In this document: piece by piece, positions 10,001 through 18,143 of the stretch | Layout of the letters: each line of letters starts with the position of its first letter | Numbering within the stretch: position 1 is the first letter of the stretch | The notes under the pieces: generated by a model | Databases searched by the model: none | What the model was told of the DNA's origin: nothing | The model's input: the letters and a program-made list of their open reading frames with translations, nothing else | Program-made: the position numbers and the translations under genes | Origin: an uncultured Clostridium sp. | Lineage (GTDB): Bacteria > Bacillota > Clostridia > UBA1212 > UBA1255 | Direction of reading: 5' to 3' | NCBI GenBank assembly: GCA_900543695.1 | Contig: UQSG01000001.1 | Span: 186,001 to 250,000, forward strand | DNA: 64,000 nucleotides

Positions 10001-10218
10001 GCGTTCACAAGCTCGAACCATTCTTCGCCGAGATATTCCGTAATCAGTCCCGCGCGCGAGTGCATGAAGAAGCCGCCGAATCCCATTTCCTTAATGATTG
10101 AGAGCTGACGCAGCAATTCTTCCTTACGGAGCTCTCCGTTCCAGGACCAGAACGGCTTGCCTCGATACTCCGCTCCCGGGTTTTCAAATAACTGAATAAT
10201 ATCTTTTTTTGTTCGCAT
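7024..10218 (-). CDS. GH106-like glycoside hydrolase (putative alpha-L-rhamnosidase family), paralog 1
   Basis: 1064 residues with no signal peptide, so probably cytoplasmic. The N-terminal catalytic region carries KPFWSWNGEL (21-30), WLYDEDRWPSGSAGG (86-100), FTDEP (229-233), GHVLHED (323-329), SELYG (383-387) and RDYPGSI, in the same order as in the paralog at 40.9 kb. The C-terminal third is beta-rich, like a galactose-binding-type domain. GH106 enzymes remove alpha-L-rhamnose from plant or bacterial polysaccharides; assignment here rests on remembered family motifs, and the substrate is inferred. It sits 27 bases after the secreted CE2-like esterase and overlaps the next gene by ATGA, so all three are probably co-expressed. 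A GAGGT ribosome site precedes the ATG by 7 bases. Confidence 0.72.
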   Translation of the reverse strand: MRTKKDIIQLFENPGAEYRGKPFWSWNGELRKEELLRQLSIIKEMGFGGFFMHSRAGLITEYLGEEWFELVNAVADEGEKLGLEAWLYDEDRWPSGSAGGKVTVDPQYRMKSMVLYCYDRSAFDWNREIPGENGYEVIAVFAARIEGRAVYEFVLCEDQQALAEALKEEQYNKVLVFRIVPNAPASVYNGTTYIDTMSRKAVDRFIELTHEAYKEHCGNRIGGSIRGIFTDEPHRGHMLDDCHVENGVEICSAAYTDDFFEEFEKRYGYQLRPLLPELFFRKDGRKVAKIKLDFVDLGNNLFIERFAEPIREWCDKNGMVFTGHVLHEDSFANQTVPNGSLMRFYPHMTYPGIDLLTEHNRCYWVVKQLASAARQVGQKWMLSELYGCTGWQFDFRGHKAVGDWQALLGINLRCQHLSWYTMEGESKRDYPGSIFHQSTYYKDYNYVETYFARFGAVMTQGRQVCDLLVLNPIESTWAMIYAGWAHWINPTPDNTDERELEKHYEQLFHMLMGSQLDFDYGEEYMMKELYSTGRDSSGKAILRIGKADYRTVIVSGMITMRSSTVQILKEFLELGGSVIFSGEIPQYVDGVESKAVCELAAHPNAVTIPFEKQALAEAARKTSSFYPVVEGEGAESVFVQLRYDADRKLLYAALLNTDRENPRASLRLSLRDPSGAFSFREAPLFAEQWDLASGKRFRKELSIENGVPAVTFGMEAAGEKIFVFTREEDPSLETPEKAEELKAIKLPADSEFAYTLDEPNVCVLDFAKWKFRNGEWQPEEEVLRVDGKIRDTAGIEHRSGDMLQPWYAKKYCDDAYGELELEYEFYADVLPEGKLFLAAERPEFCQYYLNGTRLECANPDDFWIDVCFKKLEIPAGLVQMGRNTVTRRTLFRRTTNIEALYLVGDFGVRLEGHKKILARRPERIGFKNLCEYNLPFYTGCVTYQIPNSVFAASRSSDRIRLKLDGYRGSLVKVAPVGDSGAKAQILAWEPYEADITEWVAAGCDIGVTLVCSRRNVFGPLHLVPAESGAYGPGHFVTGGNHWSDDYTLIDSAIYGITVRELRKG

Positions 10219-10245
10219 GTTTCTGACCTCACATTCTATATAAAT

Positions 10246-11379
10246 TTAAAAAATACCCAAATCTTCAAGCGCGCGAACCAGCATTTTGCCTTCGCTCTGA
10301 TGCGTGGAAATCAGGGGGTGCCTGCTGTAAACCGTATTTCTCAGCCAAAACGATATATTTGCGTCCCCTGTCCGGGCGATATATTCCTCTACGGCCTTCT
10401 GCTCCTGGGCCGCCGAAGCGGAAATATCCGTGCAAAGAATATAACTGTCCGGATACAGAGTACGAACCTCCTGGATCAGCCGGATATAATCCTCCCGAAA
10501 TTGTTCGTACGAATAGGCTCCCCCGGATGAATTGATCACGTTGGTGTCGTTAATGCCCAGGTTAATCACAACGAGATCGCGCTGGCGCCCCGGGAGCTCC
10601 GTATCCCACGGAACAAGGATTTCATTAAAGGGATCCGCATATCTGAGCATATTCTCGTCATAAGACGTATTGATAAGCGATGTATAAAGGCCATTTTTTG
10701 CAAAAACCTCAAGATCCGCGTCAAAGTGCCGCGCTGCATAAGCCCCCATTGTAAAAAGCCCGTCTTCAGAAGCCGAATAGCTGACGGCCAGATCTTCTCC
10801 CAGGTTGTTGGAGCCGCAGGTGATGGAATCTCCGATCACAAGAATACTCTTTTCTTTCGCCGCGGGAGGCTCCAGCACAGCGCCGTCACCGGGGAATAAT
10901 TTAATCGTTCCCAATTTGTTCAGAGATGACTGATTCGCCTTCTGTACCGTTATTTTATGGACGCCCTCCTCCAGGCCGCTGACCAGCGTCACTGTGCTGC
11001 GTCCCGCTTCCAGTAAAATGCGGCTGTCGTTTACAAGACCGTCTTGCGTGCCATCCGCCTCCGTCTTCTCAAGCGCGCTGTAATCGTCGTCGACAAAAAC
11101 GTGAATATATGTATTATGATCCGCGTCCGTCGGTTCGGAAATAAATTCCGCTTTCAGCTCCGTGCCCTCAAAGCGGACCTCAAAGCCGGAGCAGCTCAGA
11201 TTCGTATAATAGACGCCTTCCGATTCATAATATCTCCCCAGGAACCGTACCGTTTTCTCGCTTACCGGAACCTCTCCCCGCATTGGAAATTCCGGCTCCC
11301 CCTCTGTTTTCGGGGCGCCGCCGCAGGAAGCCAAACTTACCATTATCACCGTCAAAAATATAACTGCCGCCCGTTTCAT
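10246..11379 (-). CDS. Lipoprotein SGNH/GDSL esterase, CE2-like
   Basis: 377 residues. A lipoprotein signal peptide ends in the lipobox LASC (Cys19), so the enzyme is anchored outside the membrane. An N-terminal beta-sandwich (~45-170, beginning RFLGRYYESEGVYY) precedes an SGNH hydrolase domain with GDSITCG (nucleophile Ser), GINDTN (block III) and a C-terminal STHQSEGK carrying the probable catalytic His. That two-domain plan is typical of carbohydrate esterase family 2, which removes acetyl groups from polysaccharides. It is the first gene of an operon that continues into a GH106-like glycosidase, which fits deacetylation of a glycan before hydrolysis. AAGGAG lies 8 bases before the ATG. 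A second, unsecreted CE2-like protein is at 33.1 kb. Confidence 0.8.
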   Translation of the reverse strand: MKRAAVIFLTVIMVSLASCGGAPKTEGEPEFPMRGEVPVSEKTVRFLGRYYESEGVYYTNLSCSGFEVRFEGTELKAEFISEPTDADHNTYIHVFVDDDYSALEKTEADGTQDGLVNDSRILLEAGRSTVTLVSGLEEGVHKITVQKANQSSLNKLGTIKLFPGDGAVLEPPAAKEKSILVIGDSITCGSNNLGEDLAVSYSASEDGLFTMGAYAARHFDADLEVFAKNGLYTSLINTSYDENMLRYADPFNEILVPWDTELPGRQRDLVVINLGINDTNVINSSGGAYSYEQFREDYIRLIQEVRTLYPDSYILCTDISASAAQEQKAVEEYIARTGDANISFWLRNTVYSRHPLISTHQSEGKMLVRALEDLGIF

Positions 11380-11407
11380 GACAACACTCCTTCAGGAACT
11401 TTGTTAC

Positions 11408-11436
11408 ATATTAATGCCTCGCAGGCTAAATTGCAA
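11408..11436 (-). promoter_or_regulatory. Predicted sigma-A promoter of the esterase-glycosidase operon
   Basis: Read on the minus strand: TTGCAA (-35) and TAATAT (-10) with a 17-base spacer, about 30 bases upstream of the esterase start. Found by eye; no start-site data. Confidence 0.55.
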
Positions 11437-11457
11437 GCCGCTTCGCCATATTTTTGT

Positions 11458-11486
11458 GTATATTTTTTTCTCAGTGGTAAATAATA
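11458..11486 (+). promoter_or_regulatory. Possible sigma-G promoter of spoVT
   Basis: GTATA (matching the GnATR -35 of sigma-G) and AATAATA (close to the CATnnTA -10), 17 bases apart, upstream of spoVT. In Bacillus subtilis spoVT is transcribed by sigma-G, so the match is plausible but the region is AT-rich and the call is weak. Confidence 0.35.
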
Positions 11487-11533
11487 CAAAAGAGAAATTT
11501 TTACAACAGCTTTGATGAAGGAGTTTTTGATAT

Positions 11534-12112
11534 ATGAGTGAAGCCAGGAATATTAATCTGCTGAAAGCCACAGGCATCGTCAGAAGGATTGACGAGCTTG
11601 GCAGAATTGTGATCCCGAAGGAAATCCGCCGCACGCTCCGTCTCCGGGAGGGCGATCCCGTCGAGATCTATACGGGAGAAAACGGAGAAATTATTTTGCG
11701 TAAATATTCCGTAATGAGCGATCTAAACGAATTCGCCGTTCAGTTTGCCGACAGCCTTGCAAAAACGGCGGGATATCCTACGTGTATCACCGATCGAGAT
11801 GCTGTCGTCGCCGTTTCCGGCATTTCAAAGAAGGATTTTACAGGAAAAAGAATCACCAGACAGCTGGAGCAGGCGATGGAGGATCGCTCCACATTCATTG
11901 CAAGGGACAAAAAAAACGACTATTTCCCAATTTTGGAAGGCATCGGCGGTGATAAAATCATGTCCTACGTCGTTACGCCGATCATTTCCCATGGCGATCC
12001 GGTCGGATCTGTCATTATGTTTTCACCTGACAACAAAAACACGCTGGGCGATACCGAAGCCAAGCTGACGCAGTCCGCCGCGGCCGTAATCGGCCGCCAG
12101 CTGGAGCAATAA
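11534..12112 (+). CDS. spoVT: Stage V sporulation protein T, AbrB-family regulator
   Basis: 192 residues. A swapped-hairpin AbrB DNA-binding domain (~11-57: KATGIVRRIDELGRIVIP then KEIRRTLRLREGDPVEIY) is followed by a C-terminal GAF-like domain (~65-190). SpoVT controls late forespore genes under sigma-G and affects spore coat and germination in Bacillus; in clostridia it is also needed for normal spore formation. The protein starts about 10 residues earlier than the usual MKATGIVRRID start; ATG 11534 is chosen because AAGGAG lies 10 bases upstream. It is a single-gene unit closed by a strong terminator. Its presence is the best evidence in the window that the organism forms endospores. Confidence 0.93.
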   Translation: MSEARNINLLKATGIVRRIDELGRIVIPKEIRRTLRLREGDPVEIYTGENGEIILRKYSVMSDLNEFAVQFADSLAKTAGYPTCITDRDAVVAVSGISKKDFTGKRITRQLEQAMEDRSTFIARDKKNDYFPILEGIGGDKIMSYVVTPIISHGDPVGSVIMFSPDNKNTLGDTEAKLTQSAAAVIGRQLEQ

Positions 12113-12126
12113 AGCCCCTCTAAACA

Positions 12127-12178
12127 GAACGGGAGCAGGCGGCATATCATATCACACCGCCTGCTCCTGTTTTTTTAT
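12127..12178 (+). terminator. Rho-independent terminator of spoVT
   Basis: Perfect 11-base stem GGAGCAGGCGG / CCGCCTGCTCC (12132-12142 and 12157-12167) followed by a run of T. Lies just after the spoVT stop. There is no good U-tract on the minus strand. Confidence 0.92.
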
Positions 12179-12205
12179 TCTGTAATAAATAATGTTTCAA
12201 GCCGC

Positions 12206-13459
12206 TCAGGCAGCCGCACCGCCAAACACATCCTCTCCGAGAAAGAGTTCCAGAAAAGACTGCAGCTCTTCTTCCGTAAGCAGCGCGTCGGGAGCCTGGA
12301 TTTCCCCGATCGTTTTTTCTTCGAAGCGGAACTCAAAAGCAAATCCAGCCTGCGTGATCGGCAGCTCGCTCGCGCCGCTTTCTGTCACGGGAACCTGAAG
12401 GTCTATTTTGAAAGCGCAGGATGTATCTGTAGCTTCAACCGTGAAATAAAAATGCGCGTTTTCCAGTGCCTGCTCCAGCTCCGCCGCAGCTTCCTTCAGC
12501 GCCTCTTCCTCCAGTGCCGCATCAAGCTCTTCCTGGAACGCCGCTTTATCAAATTGTGAGAACAGCTGCTTCGCCTCCTCCGGCAGGCTCTCCACATCCT
12601 TCAGAGAAGAGGCCAGCGTCTCCATGTAGTCCGCCAAATCCGTACGCAGCACGCCGCACAGATTAGTCACGACCGCCGCAGCGTTGGAGCGGTCCAGTCT
12701 CAGCTCTATTTTTTCGGATTCTGCCGTAAATGCGTTTGCATCGGACATCGCGCCCGCGATTTTATTCAAAAACGCTTCCGTTTCCTCTGTGGGGAGAGCC
12801 TCAAGAATCGAAGCGACAAGCGCTTCAAGCTCCGCGGGATCCATGGAAGCGCCCGCATCGCCGGAGATGCCTCCATCCAGTCCGGGGAGCATCGCTCCCA
12901 TATCCGGCAATACGGTGCCGGACAGGCCTCCCAGCTGTTCGGTAAGCTGAGAAAGCTCGATGTATTCATTTTCATAAGGCCACTTCAGCATATCGGCATA
13001 TATGGAGGACTCCTCGTCCATGGCCGCTCCGGCGATTTTCACGAACAGTTCAAAGAACGTTTTTACGTTCACGTACATTTTTTCATCCTTCTGAATGATG
13101 TCCGTGATGGGTTCGTTCTTCAAAAGAATCTCCAGCATTCCGCCCTCTGTGTCCGCTTCTCCTTTCATCAGGAGAGAAAGCTCATAGGAGCCGTCCAGCT
13201 TTGCTTCCATAAACGAGCCGAGCACTGCCTCGAATTCTTCTTTTGTGACGGTGCCTTCCTCAAAGGAGGGCTTGACGTTCACAGAAAAGTTTACTTCGAA
13301 TGCCATTCCCTCGGACAGCTTGCTCATGGTCTGTTGTATGTCCGTAACTGTCAGGGCCTTTGCGTCTTTGTCCTTGTTTTCTTTTTCATCATCGCCGCAG
13401 CCCGCCGCGCAGCCCATTGCCAGCAGTAAAACAAGCAGCAGCGAAATCATTTTTTTCAT
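12206..13459 (-). CDS. Lipoprotein of unknown function
   Basis: 417 residues from ATG 13459, chosen over an upstream start because GGGAG lies 8 bases before it and a lipoprotein signal starts there (MKKMISLLLVLLLAMG, lipobox cysteine in MGCAAGC). After an acidic/lysine linker (DDEKENKDKD) the mature protein is very rich in Glu, Ala and Leu, with helical stretches such as ELEALVASILEALPTEETEAF. No catalytic motif is recognised. It resembles the broad class of clostridial surface lipoproteins with two related beta-sheet/helix halves, but I assign no family. Single-gene transcription unit with its own promoter. Confidence 0.75.
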   Translation of the reverse strand: MKKMISLLLVLLLAMGCAAGCGDDEKENKDKDAKALTVTDIQQTMSKLSEGMAFEVNFSVNVKPSFEEGTVTKEEFEAVLGSFMEAKLDGSYELSLLMKGEADTEGGMLEILLKNEPITDIIQKDEKMYVNVKTFFELFVKIAGAAMDEESSIYADMLKWPYENEYIELSQLTEQLGGLSGTVLPDMGAMLPGLDGGISGDAGASMDPAELEALVASILEALPTEETEAFLNKIAGAMSDANAFTAESEKIELRLDRSNAAAVVTNLCGVLRTDLADYMETLASSLKDVESLPEEAKQLFSQFDKAAFQEELDAALEEEALKEAAAELEQALENAHFYFTVEATDTSCAFKIDLQVPVTESGASELPITQAGFAFEFRFEEKTIGEIQAPDALLTEEELQSFLELFLGEDVFGGAAA

Positions 13460-13492
13460 AAAACACGCTCCCTTAATAGATTTGGTATTTTC

Positions 13493-13521
13493 ATTATATC
13501 GTGTCATTCACAGAATAGCAA
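13493..13521 (-). promoter_or_regulatory. Predicted promoter of the 417-residue lipoprotein gene
   Basis: Minus-strand TTGCTA (-35) and TATAAT (-10) with 17 bases between; the -10 lies about 34 bases before the start codon. Confidence 0.6.
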
Positions 13522-13666
13522 TCTCTTTAACGCTAAAAAAGCAAAAAGATATGTTAAAAATTTTGGGGTATTTATACGGTTGCGGCGCGTTCCCCGTTTT
13601 CACTCTTTTATAATTATGATAGGATAGAAAGGTACTCTTTGCAAGAAGGGAAAGGAGAATCCAATT

Positions 13667-14311
13667 ATGACAAATTCCGAAAGACGGGATCAGGGGCTGG
13701 CCTATATCGCAGACGAAACCGTGCTGCAGGAAATGACAGCGTGCAAGAAAAAGCTAAAAAGGGTGAACGAGCTTGACCGGTGGGAATATGAAAAAATCAA
13801 CCGCGCACTGAAAGAGGTGATTCCCCATTCAGAAAATCTTTTTATTGTGCCGCCGTTTTATTGCGAGTATGGAACCCATATTCAGCTCGGGAAAAATTTT
13901 TATGCAAACTATCATTGCGTGATGATCGATGTCGCTAAAATCACAATCGGCGATAACTGCATGCTTGGGCCCAACGTTTCTATTTATACTGCAGGTCATC
14001 CCATCCACCCTGTAACAAGAAGCAGCGGATATGAATATGGAAAGCCGGTGTCGATCGGAAATCATTGCTGGATCGGCGGAAGTGTTACCATTGTCGGCGG
14101 CGTTCATATCGGTAATCATGCTGTCATCGGCGCAGGAAGCGTTGTAACAAAGGATATCCCCGATAACGTTGTCGCTGTCGGGAATCCGTGCAGGGTGCTT
14201 CGCGAAATTACAGACGCGGAGATGCGGCTATTATGCAAAAATGAAACAATCGATGCAGAGGCATGGAATATCATTTCAGAAAATGCGGCCGCAGCACGTC
14301 TGGGGGAATAA
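13667..14311 (+). CDS. Sugar O-acetyltransferase, maltose/galactoside acetyltransferase type
   Basis: 214 residues. Left-handed beta-helix enzyme of the LacA/Maa family: an N-terminal helical cap (ERRDQGLAYIADETVLQEM), then hexapeptide repeats, the AGHPIHP motif (catalytic His), GNHCWIGGSVTIVGGV and IGAGSVVTKDIPDNVVAVGNPCRV at the end. It transfers acetyl from acetyl-CoA to a sugar hydroxyl, usually regarded as detoxification of non-metabolised sugars. Start ATG 13667 has AAAGGAG about 9 bases upstream. It is a single-gene unit, convergent with the alkaline phosphatase (24-base gap). In a region with CE2-like esterases it may also act on glycan building blocks, but this is speculation. Confidence 0.9.
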   Translation: MTNSERRDQGLAYIADETVLQEMTACKKKLKRVNELDRWEYEKINRALKEVIPHSENLFIVPPFYCEYGTHIQLGKNFYANYHCVMIDVAKITIGDNCMLGPNVSIYTAGHPIHPVTRSSGYEYGKPVSIGNHCWIGGSVTIVGGVHIGNHAVIGAGSVVTKDIPDNVVAVGNPCRVLREITDAEMRLLCKNETIDAEAWNIISENAAAARLGE

Positions 14312-14335
14312 TCCGATTCAGAAGCTTTTTCCGCC

Positions 14336-15643
14336 TTATTGCAGCCCGTTTTTGTTCTGAGCCCCAAAGCTCTCGTCTCCGAGCGCAGCGCCGATAAATT
14401 TTCCGATTTCAAAGCTTTGCACCGTTTCTCCGTTGAAAATCTCCGTACCAAAGCCGAGCGCAAAGACCTGCACGTTATTATTGGTATGCGCAATTGTCGT
14501 AAAGCGGTACGGAAGCGCCGCAAGGTCGACCTCCGGGTTCGCCTCCTGAAGCGCCGCCTCATATTTCAGCATTTCGCTCGTATGGTATTCCGCCCGGTGT
14601 GCGGTCACGTATGGATCCGCCTGTTCCTTCGGCTGGAGCCCGCCTGTATCGTGATCTGCGGTTACAATAACGATCGTATCCGGATGTTCGGCCGCAAAGC
14701 GGATTCCAAGACTTACGGCGTCGTCGAACGCCAGCATCTGCCTGGTCAGCTCCATCACATCGGACACGTGTGCCGATTCGTCCATTGCGCCGCCCTCCAC
14801 CAGGAGAAAAAAGCCCTCTTCCGATTCGCTCAGAAGGGAAAGCGCTTTTTCCGTCATCTGCGCAAGCGTCGGACTGGCTTCCTCCGCTTTTTCAAAGTAA
14901 TCGTCGGTCAGCGTCGCAATCAGCCGGCCTTCATTAGGATACGCCTCTACTTCCTCCCACGTCGTCGCATAGGTGATCCGGTTGTCTTCCAGCATCTGCC
15001 GGTAAGCAGAATCCTCCAGCGCCTTATCATACATCGCCTTGCCGCCGCCGATGATAAGATCCGCCACGGAGGTTTCAATCTGCAGCTTCGCGATATCGGA
15101 TTCGTCGTCGCGGTTCGGCGCATGGATCGTAAATGCGGCCGGTGTCGCGTCCACGATGCTCTCATTCGTTACGACGCCCGTTTTCTTTCCCAGGGAGTGC
15201 GCCAGCTCCACGACGCTTTGTACTTCCTCCCGTTTCACATTCATCGCCAGATACTTCCGGTTGCTTTTGTACCCGCAGGCAAGCGCCGTACCGCCGGAAG
15301 CGCTGTCCGGCTCGCCCTCGTTGCAGAGCGTTATCGCCGTACCCTGATTCGGCAGATATTCAATCGCAAGCTTCCCGTTATATTGTCCCCCGGCGATCGC
15401 ATCCGTGGCCGGAATATGGTTCATCCCCATACCGTCGCCGATGAACAGTATGACATTTTTTGCCTGCGTAAATTCAATCTCTGTCAGCTCGTTCAGATAG
15501 TCGATTGTTTCCTTTTCCGGCGTTGCAGACGCTGCCGGCGGAAGCGTCGCTCCGCCGTCCTGCGGCTTTGATCCGCAGCCCCAGGCGCACAGCACCGCAG
15601 CTGTCAGAAGAATACCGCATATGCCTCTTATCCGTTGCTTCAT
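14336..15643 (-). CDS. Alkaline phosphatase, PhoA family, lipoprotein
   Basis: 435 residues. A lipoprotein signal with the lipobox CAWGC (Cys23) puts it on the outer face of the membrane. PhoA-family residues are present: FIGDGMG (Asp70, metal), PDSASGGTALACG (nucleophile Ser114 after Asp113), VEGGAMDESAHVSD (metal His/Asp) and TADHDTGG. It hydrolyses phosphate monoesters outside the cell to supply phosphate. A PiT-type phosphate transporter is encoded nearby (23-24 kb) but not in the same operon. It has its own promoter and begins about 150 bases after the ABC exporter gene, beyond that gene's terminator. Confidence 0.92.
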   Translation of the reverse strand: MKQRIRGICGILLTAAVLCAWGCGSKPQDGGATLPPAASATPEKETIDYLNELTEIEFTQAKNVILFIGDGMGMNHIPATDAIAGGQYNGKLAIEYLPNQGTAITLCNEGEPDSASGGTALACGYKSNRKYLAMNVKREEVQSVVELAHSLGKKTGVVTNESIVDATPAAFTIHAPNRDDESDIAKLQIETSVADLIIGGGKAMYDKALEDSAYRQMLEDNRITYATTWEEVEAYPNEGRLIATLTDDYFEKAEEASPTLAQMTEKALSLLSESEEGFFLLVEGGAMDESAHVSDVMELTRQMLAFDDAVSLGIRFAAEHPDTIVIVTADHDTGGLQPKEQADPYVTAHRAEYHTSEMLKYEAALQEANPEVDLAALPYRFTTIAHTNNNVQVFALGFGTEIFNGETVQSFEIGKFIGAALGDESFGAQNKNGLQ

Positions 15644-15673
15644 TTTTCATGGCCTCCCTGCTTCTTTTGAGAT

Positions 15674-15702
15674 ATTCTAACACTCCGCATTTCATTTGGC
15701 AA
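15674..15702 (-). promoter_or_regulatory. Predicted promoter of the alkaline phosphatase gene
   Basis: Minus-strand TTGCCA (-35), 17 bases, TAGAAT (-10), about 30 bases upstream of the start. No clear Pho box was seen. Confidence 0.6.
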
Positions 15703-15759
15703 CCAATTTCTGATTTATATTTTACATGAAATTAACATAATTTTAACGTATGAAGCTAT

Positions 15760-15792
15760 AAAAATACCGGCAGCCGGCAAAAGCGCCGCCGG
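15760..15792 (-). terminator. Rho-independent terminator after the ABC exporter gene
   Basis: Minus-strand stem CCGGCGGC / GCTGCCGG (15785-15792 with 15767-15774, one G-T pair) followed by TATTTTTAT. It closes the long alaS-to-exporter gene run. Confidence 0.75.
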
Positions 15793-15796
15793 GTGT

Positions 15797-17524
15797 TTAG
15801 CCGCGATACAGGCGGTAATAAATTCCTTTTCTGGCCAGCAGCTCCTCATGCGTGCCGCGTTCCTCGATGCCGTTAGAGGTAAGCACCAGTATTTCGGAAG
15901 CGTTTCGGATCGTCGTCAGCCGGTGTGCGATCGTAAAAGTTGTTCTTCCCTTCGTCAGGCGTTCCAGCGAAGCCTGTACGAGCTTTTCGCTTTCGTTATC
16001 CAGCGCCGAGGTTGCCTCATCCAGAATCAGAATCGGAGGATTCTTCAGAAACACGCGCGCAATACTGATCCGCTGCTTCTGCCCGCCGGAAAGCTTAACG
16101 CCGCGTTCTCCCACATAAGTATCGTATCCCTCCGGTAATTTTTGTATAAACTCCTCCGCGCCCGCCAGCCTTGCCGCTTCCTGAATCTCTGCAAAAGAAG
16201 CGCCCGGTTTTCCGTATGCAATATTTTCCATAACCGTTCCGGAAAACAAATATACGTCCTGCTGTACGATTCCAATGTGCTCCCGCAGCGAACGAAGCGT
16301 AAAGCTGCGGATATCCCTGCCATCAATCAGAATTTCACCTTCTTTTAATTCATAAAAGCGCGGAATCAGACTGCAAAGCGTGGTTTTTCCGCCGCCGGAG
16401 GGACCGACAAGCGCGATGCTGTCGCCTTTTTTCACGGAAAGACTGATATCCGAAAGAACACAGTCGTCTCCATAGCCGAACGTAACGTGCCGGAATTCAA
16501 TCTCTCCCTGTACGTTCTTCAGCTCCTCTGCCCCGGGAAGGTCCCGGATGTCGGGCTCGATATCCATAATTTCCGTAAAACGCTCAATTCCCGTCATGCC
16601 CCGCTGAAACTGCTCGGTAAATTCTATGATCCGGCGTACAGAGGCGAGCAGCGTCGAAACATACAGCAGATAGGCTACATAATCTCCGGGCGTAATCTTG
16701 CCATAAATCATAAAAATGGCACCCGCAACAACGACGACGATATACATCACGCCGTCAAATACGCGCGTGGAGGTCTGAAAGGCCGCCATATATTTGTACG
16801 CTTTTGCTTTAACACGGAAAAAGTCTCTGTTTCCCCGTTCAAATTTTTCGTTTTCAAGCGCTTCGTTCGCAAAGGATTTCACGACGCGGATTCCGAGCAG
16901 GCTGTCTTCCACGCCGGCATTCAGTTCTCCGCAGCGCTGACGCTGCTCTTTGAAGGCAGCCCGCATCTTTTTGCGCACCGCCGTCGTAACCAGCAGCATC
17001 AGAGGAATCACGGCGAACATAATCAGCGTCAGCCAGACATTTACGTTCAGAAGAATGACAAAGGACGCCGTAATTTTGATTCCCGCAATGAAAAACTCCT
17101 CGGGACAGTGATGCGCGAACTCCGTAACGTCAAATAAATCCGTTGTGATACGAGACATGATCTGCCCGATTTTCGCGCTGTCATAATACGTAAAAGAAAG
17201 CTTCTGCAAATGTACGAACAGATCGCGCCGCATATCCGTTTCTATCCTGGTCCCCATAATATGCCCTGTGGAGGCCATATAATAATTTGCGGCGGCATCA
17301 ATGGCGCGCAGGACGAGATAAAGCCCGCCAAGTAAAAGGACCGTACTAAGCGCCAGCTTTCCGACGTCCTCCATCGCCGTATTCGTAAAATATTTTATGA
17401 TCAGCGGCAGCACGAGCTCACAGATCGTGGTCAGTCCGGCGCAGAGCAAGTCGAATACCATGATTTTCCAATATTTTTTATAGTACGGAAGCGTTCTTTT
17501 TATTAATTGCGTCGTTTTCATCAT
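15797..17524 (-). CDS. ABC transporter ATP-binding/permease protein (half exporter)
   Basis: 575 residues, full half-exporter length. Six-helix ABC exporter domain (~20-320) and nucleotide-binding domain with Walker A GPSGGGKTT, LSGGQKQRISIARVF signature, Walker B ILILDEATSALD and the H-loop IAHRLTTI. Family members export drugs, lipids or peptides as dimers; the substrate cannot be told. Starts are ATG 17524 or 17521, right at the end of coaE, so translation is probably coupled. Unlike the exporter at the left edge it has no extra N-terminal domain. Confidence 0.9.
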   Translation of the reverse strand: MMKTTQLIKRTLPYYKKYWKIMVFDLLCAGLTTICELVLPLIIKYFTNTAMEDVGKLALSTVLLLGGLYLVLRAIDAAANYYMASTGHIMGTRIETDMRRDLFVHLQKLSFTYYDSAKIGQIMSRITTDLFDVTEFAHHCPEEFFIAGIKITASFVILLNVNVWLTLIMFAVIPLMLLVTTAVRKKMRAAFKEQRQRCGELNAGVEDSLLGIRVVKSFANEALENEKFERGNRDFFRVKAKAYKYMAAFQTSTRVFDGVMYIVVVVAGAIFMIYGKITPGDYVAYLLYVSTLLASVRRIIEFTEQFQRGMTGIERFTEIMDIEPDIRDLPGAEELKNVQGEIEFRHVTFGYGDDCVLSDISLSVKKGDSIALVGPSGGGKTTLCSLIPRFYELKEGEILIDGRDIRSFTLRSLREHIGIVQQDVYLFSGTVMENIAYGKPGASFAEIQEAARLAGAEEFIQKLPEGYDTYVGERGVKLSGGQKQRISIARVFLKNPPILILDEATSALDNESEKLVQASLERLTKGRTTFTIAHRLTTIRNASEILVLTSNGIEERGTHEELLARKGIYYRLYRG

Positions 17525-18120
17525 CCTGCCAGAAACCTCTTTAATTCAAACAGCACGAGCTTTTTGAGCTCTTCCGTGCCGGCCTCGTTCAAGATCGTCA
17601 CATCCGCGATCGCCTCGTATTCGCGATTCGTCATCTGCGCCGAAATACGCAGCGCCGCCTCTTCCTCCGAGATTCCCATGCGCCCCATCAGACGTGCGAT
17701 GCGCAGATCGTCATTTGCAACGACGGCCCAGATACAGTCCGCCGTATCAAAGAATCCTTCTTCCACCGGAATTGGGACATCCAGAACTGCAAACGGGACG
17801 TCTCCCTGTTCGCGGTATTTCCTGATACGCTCTTTGATTTCCTGTGAAACGCGGGTATGTACGATTCCGTTCAGGATTCCGCGCTGCCGCCGGTCTGTGA
17901 AAACGATCGCCCCCAGCTTTTTCCGGTCGATCGTTCCATCCGGCGCAATCACATCGGTTCCGAACGCCGCTTTAATCTCGTTATATACAGTCTGCCCCGG
18001 CTCCTGCAGCTTTCGCGTAATTTTATCAGCGTCGATGATTTTTCCGCCCTGCTCCTTCAGCATTCTGCAGACGACGGTCTTGCCGCTGCCGGTCCCTCCC
18101 GTAACGCCCAATACTTTCAT
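17521..18120 (-). CDS. coaE: Dephospho-CoA kinase
   Basis: 199 residues from ATG 18120. A longer frame reaches 18153 inside polA, but the family begins at MKVLGVTGG. P-loop GGTGSGKT (8-15), DADKITRKL (substrate aspartate), and the late R-rich lid region RIARLMGRMGISEEEA. It phosphorylates the ribose 3'-hydroxyl of dephospho-CoA, the last step of CoA synthesis. Directly downstream of polA, a gene order common in Bacillota, and overlapping the exporter start. Confidence 0.95.
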   Translation of the reverse strand: MKVLGVTGGTGSGKTVVCRMLKEQGGKIIDADKITRKLQEPGQTVYNEIKAAFGTDVIAPDGTIDRKKLGAIVFTDRRQRGILNGIVHTRVSQEIKERIRKYREQGDVPFAVLDVPIPVEEGFFDTADCIWAVVANDDLRIARLMGRMGISEEEAALRISAQMTNREYEAIADVTILNEAGTEELKKLVLFELKRFLAG

Positions 18121-18143
18121 GGCTCCAATCGCCCCTTCTGTTT

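Noticed and set aside
14339..15571. 410-codon plus-strand frame over the alkaline phosphatase gene
   Set aside because: Antisense shadow; the PhoA metal and nucleophile motifs are on the minus strand.
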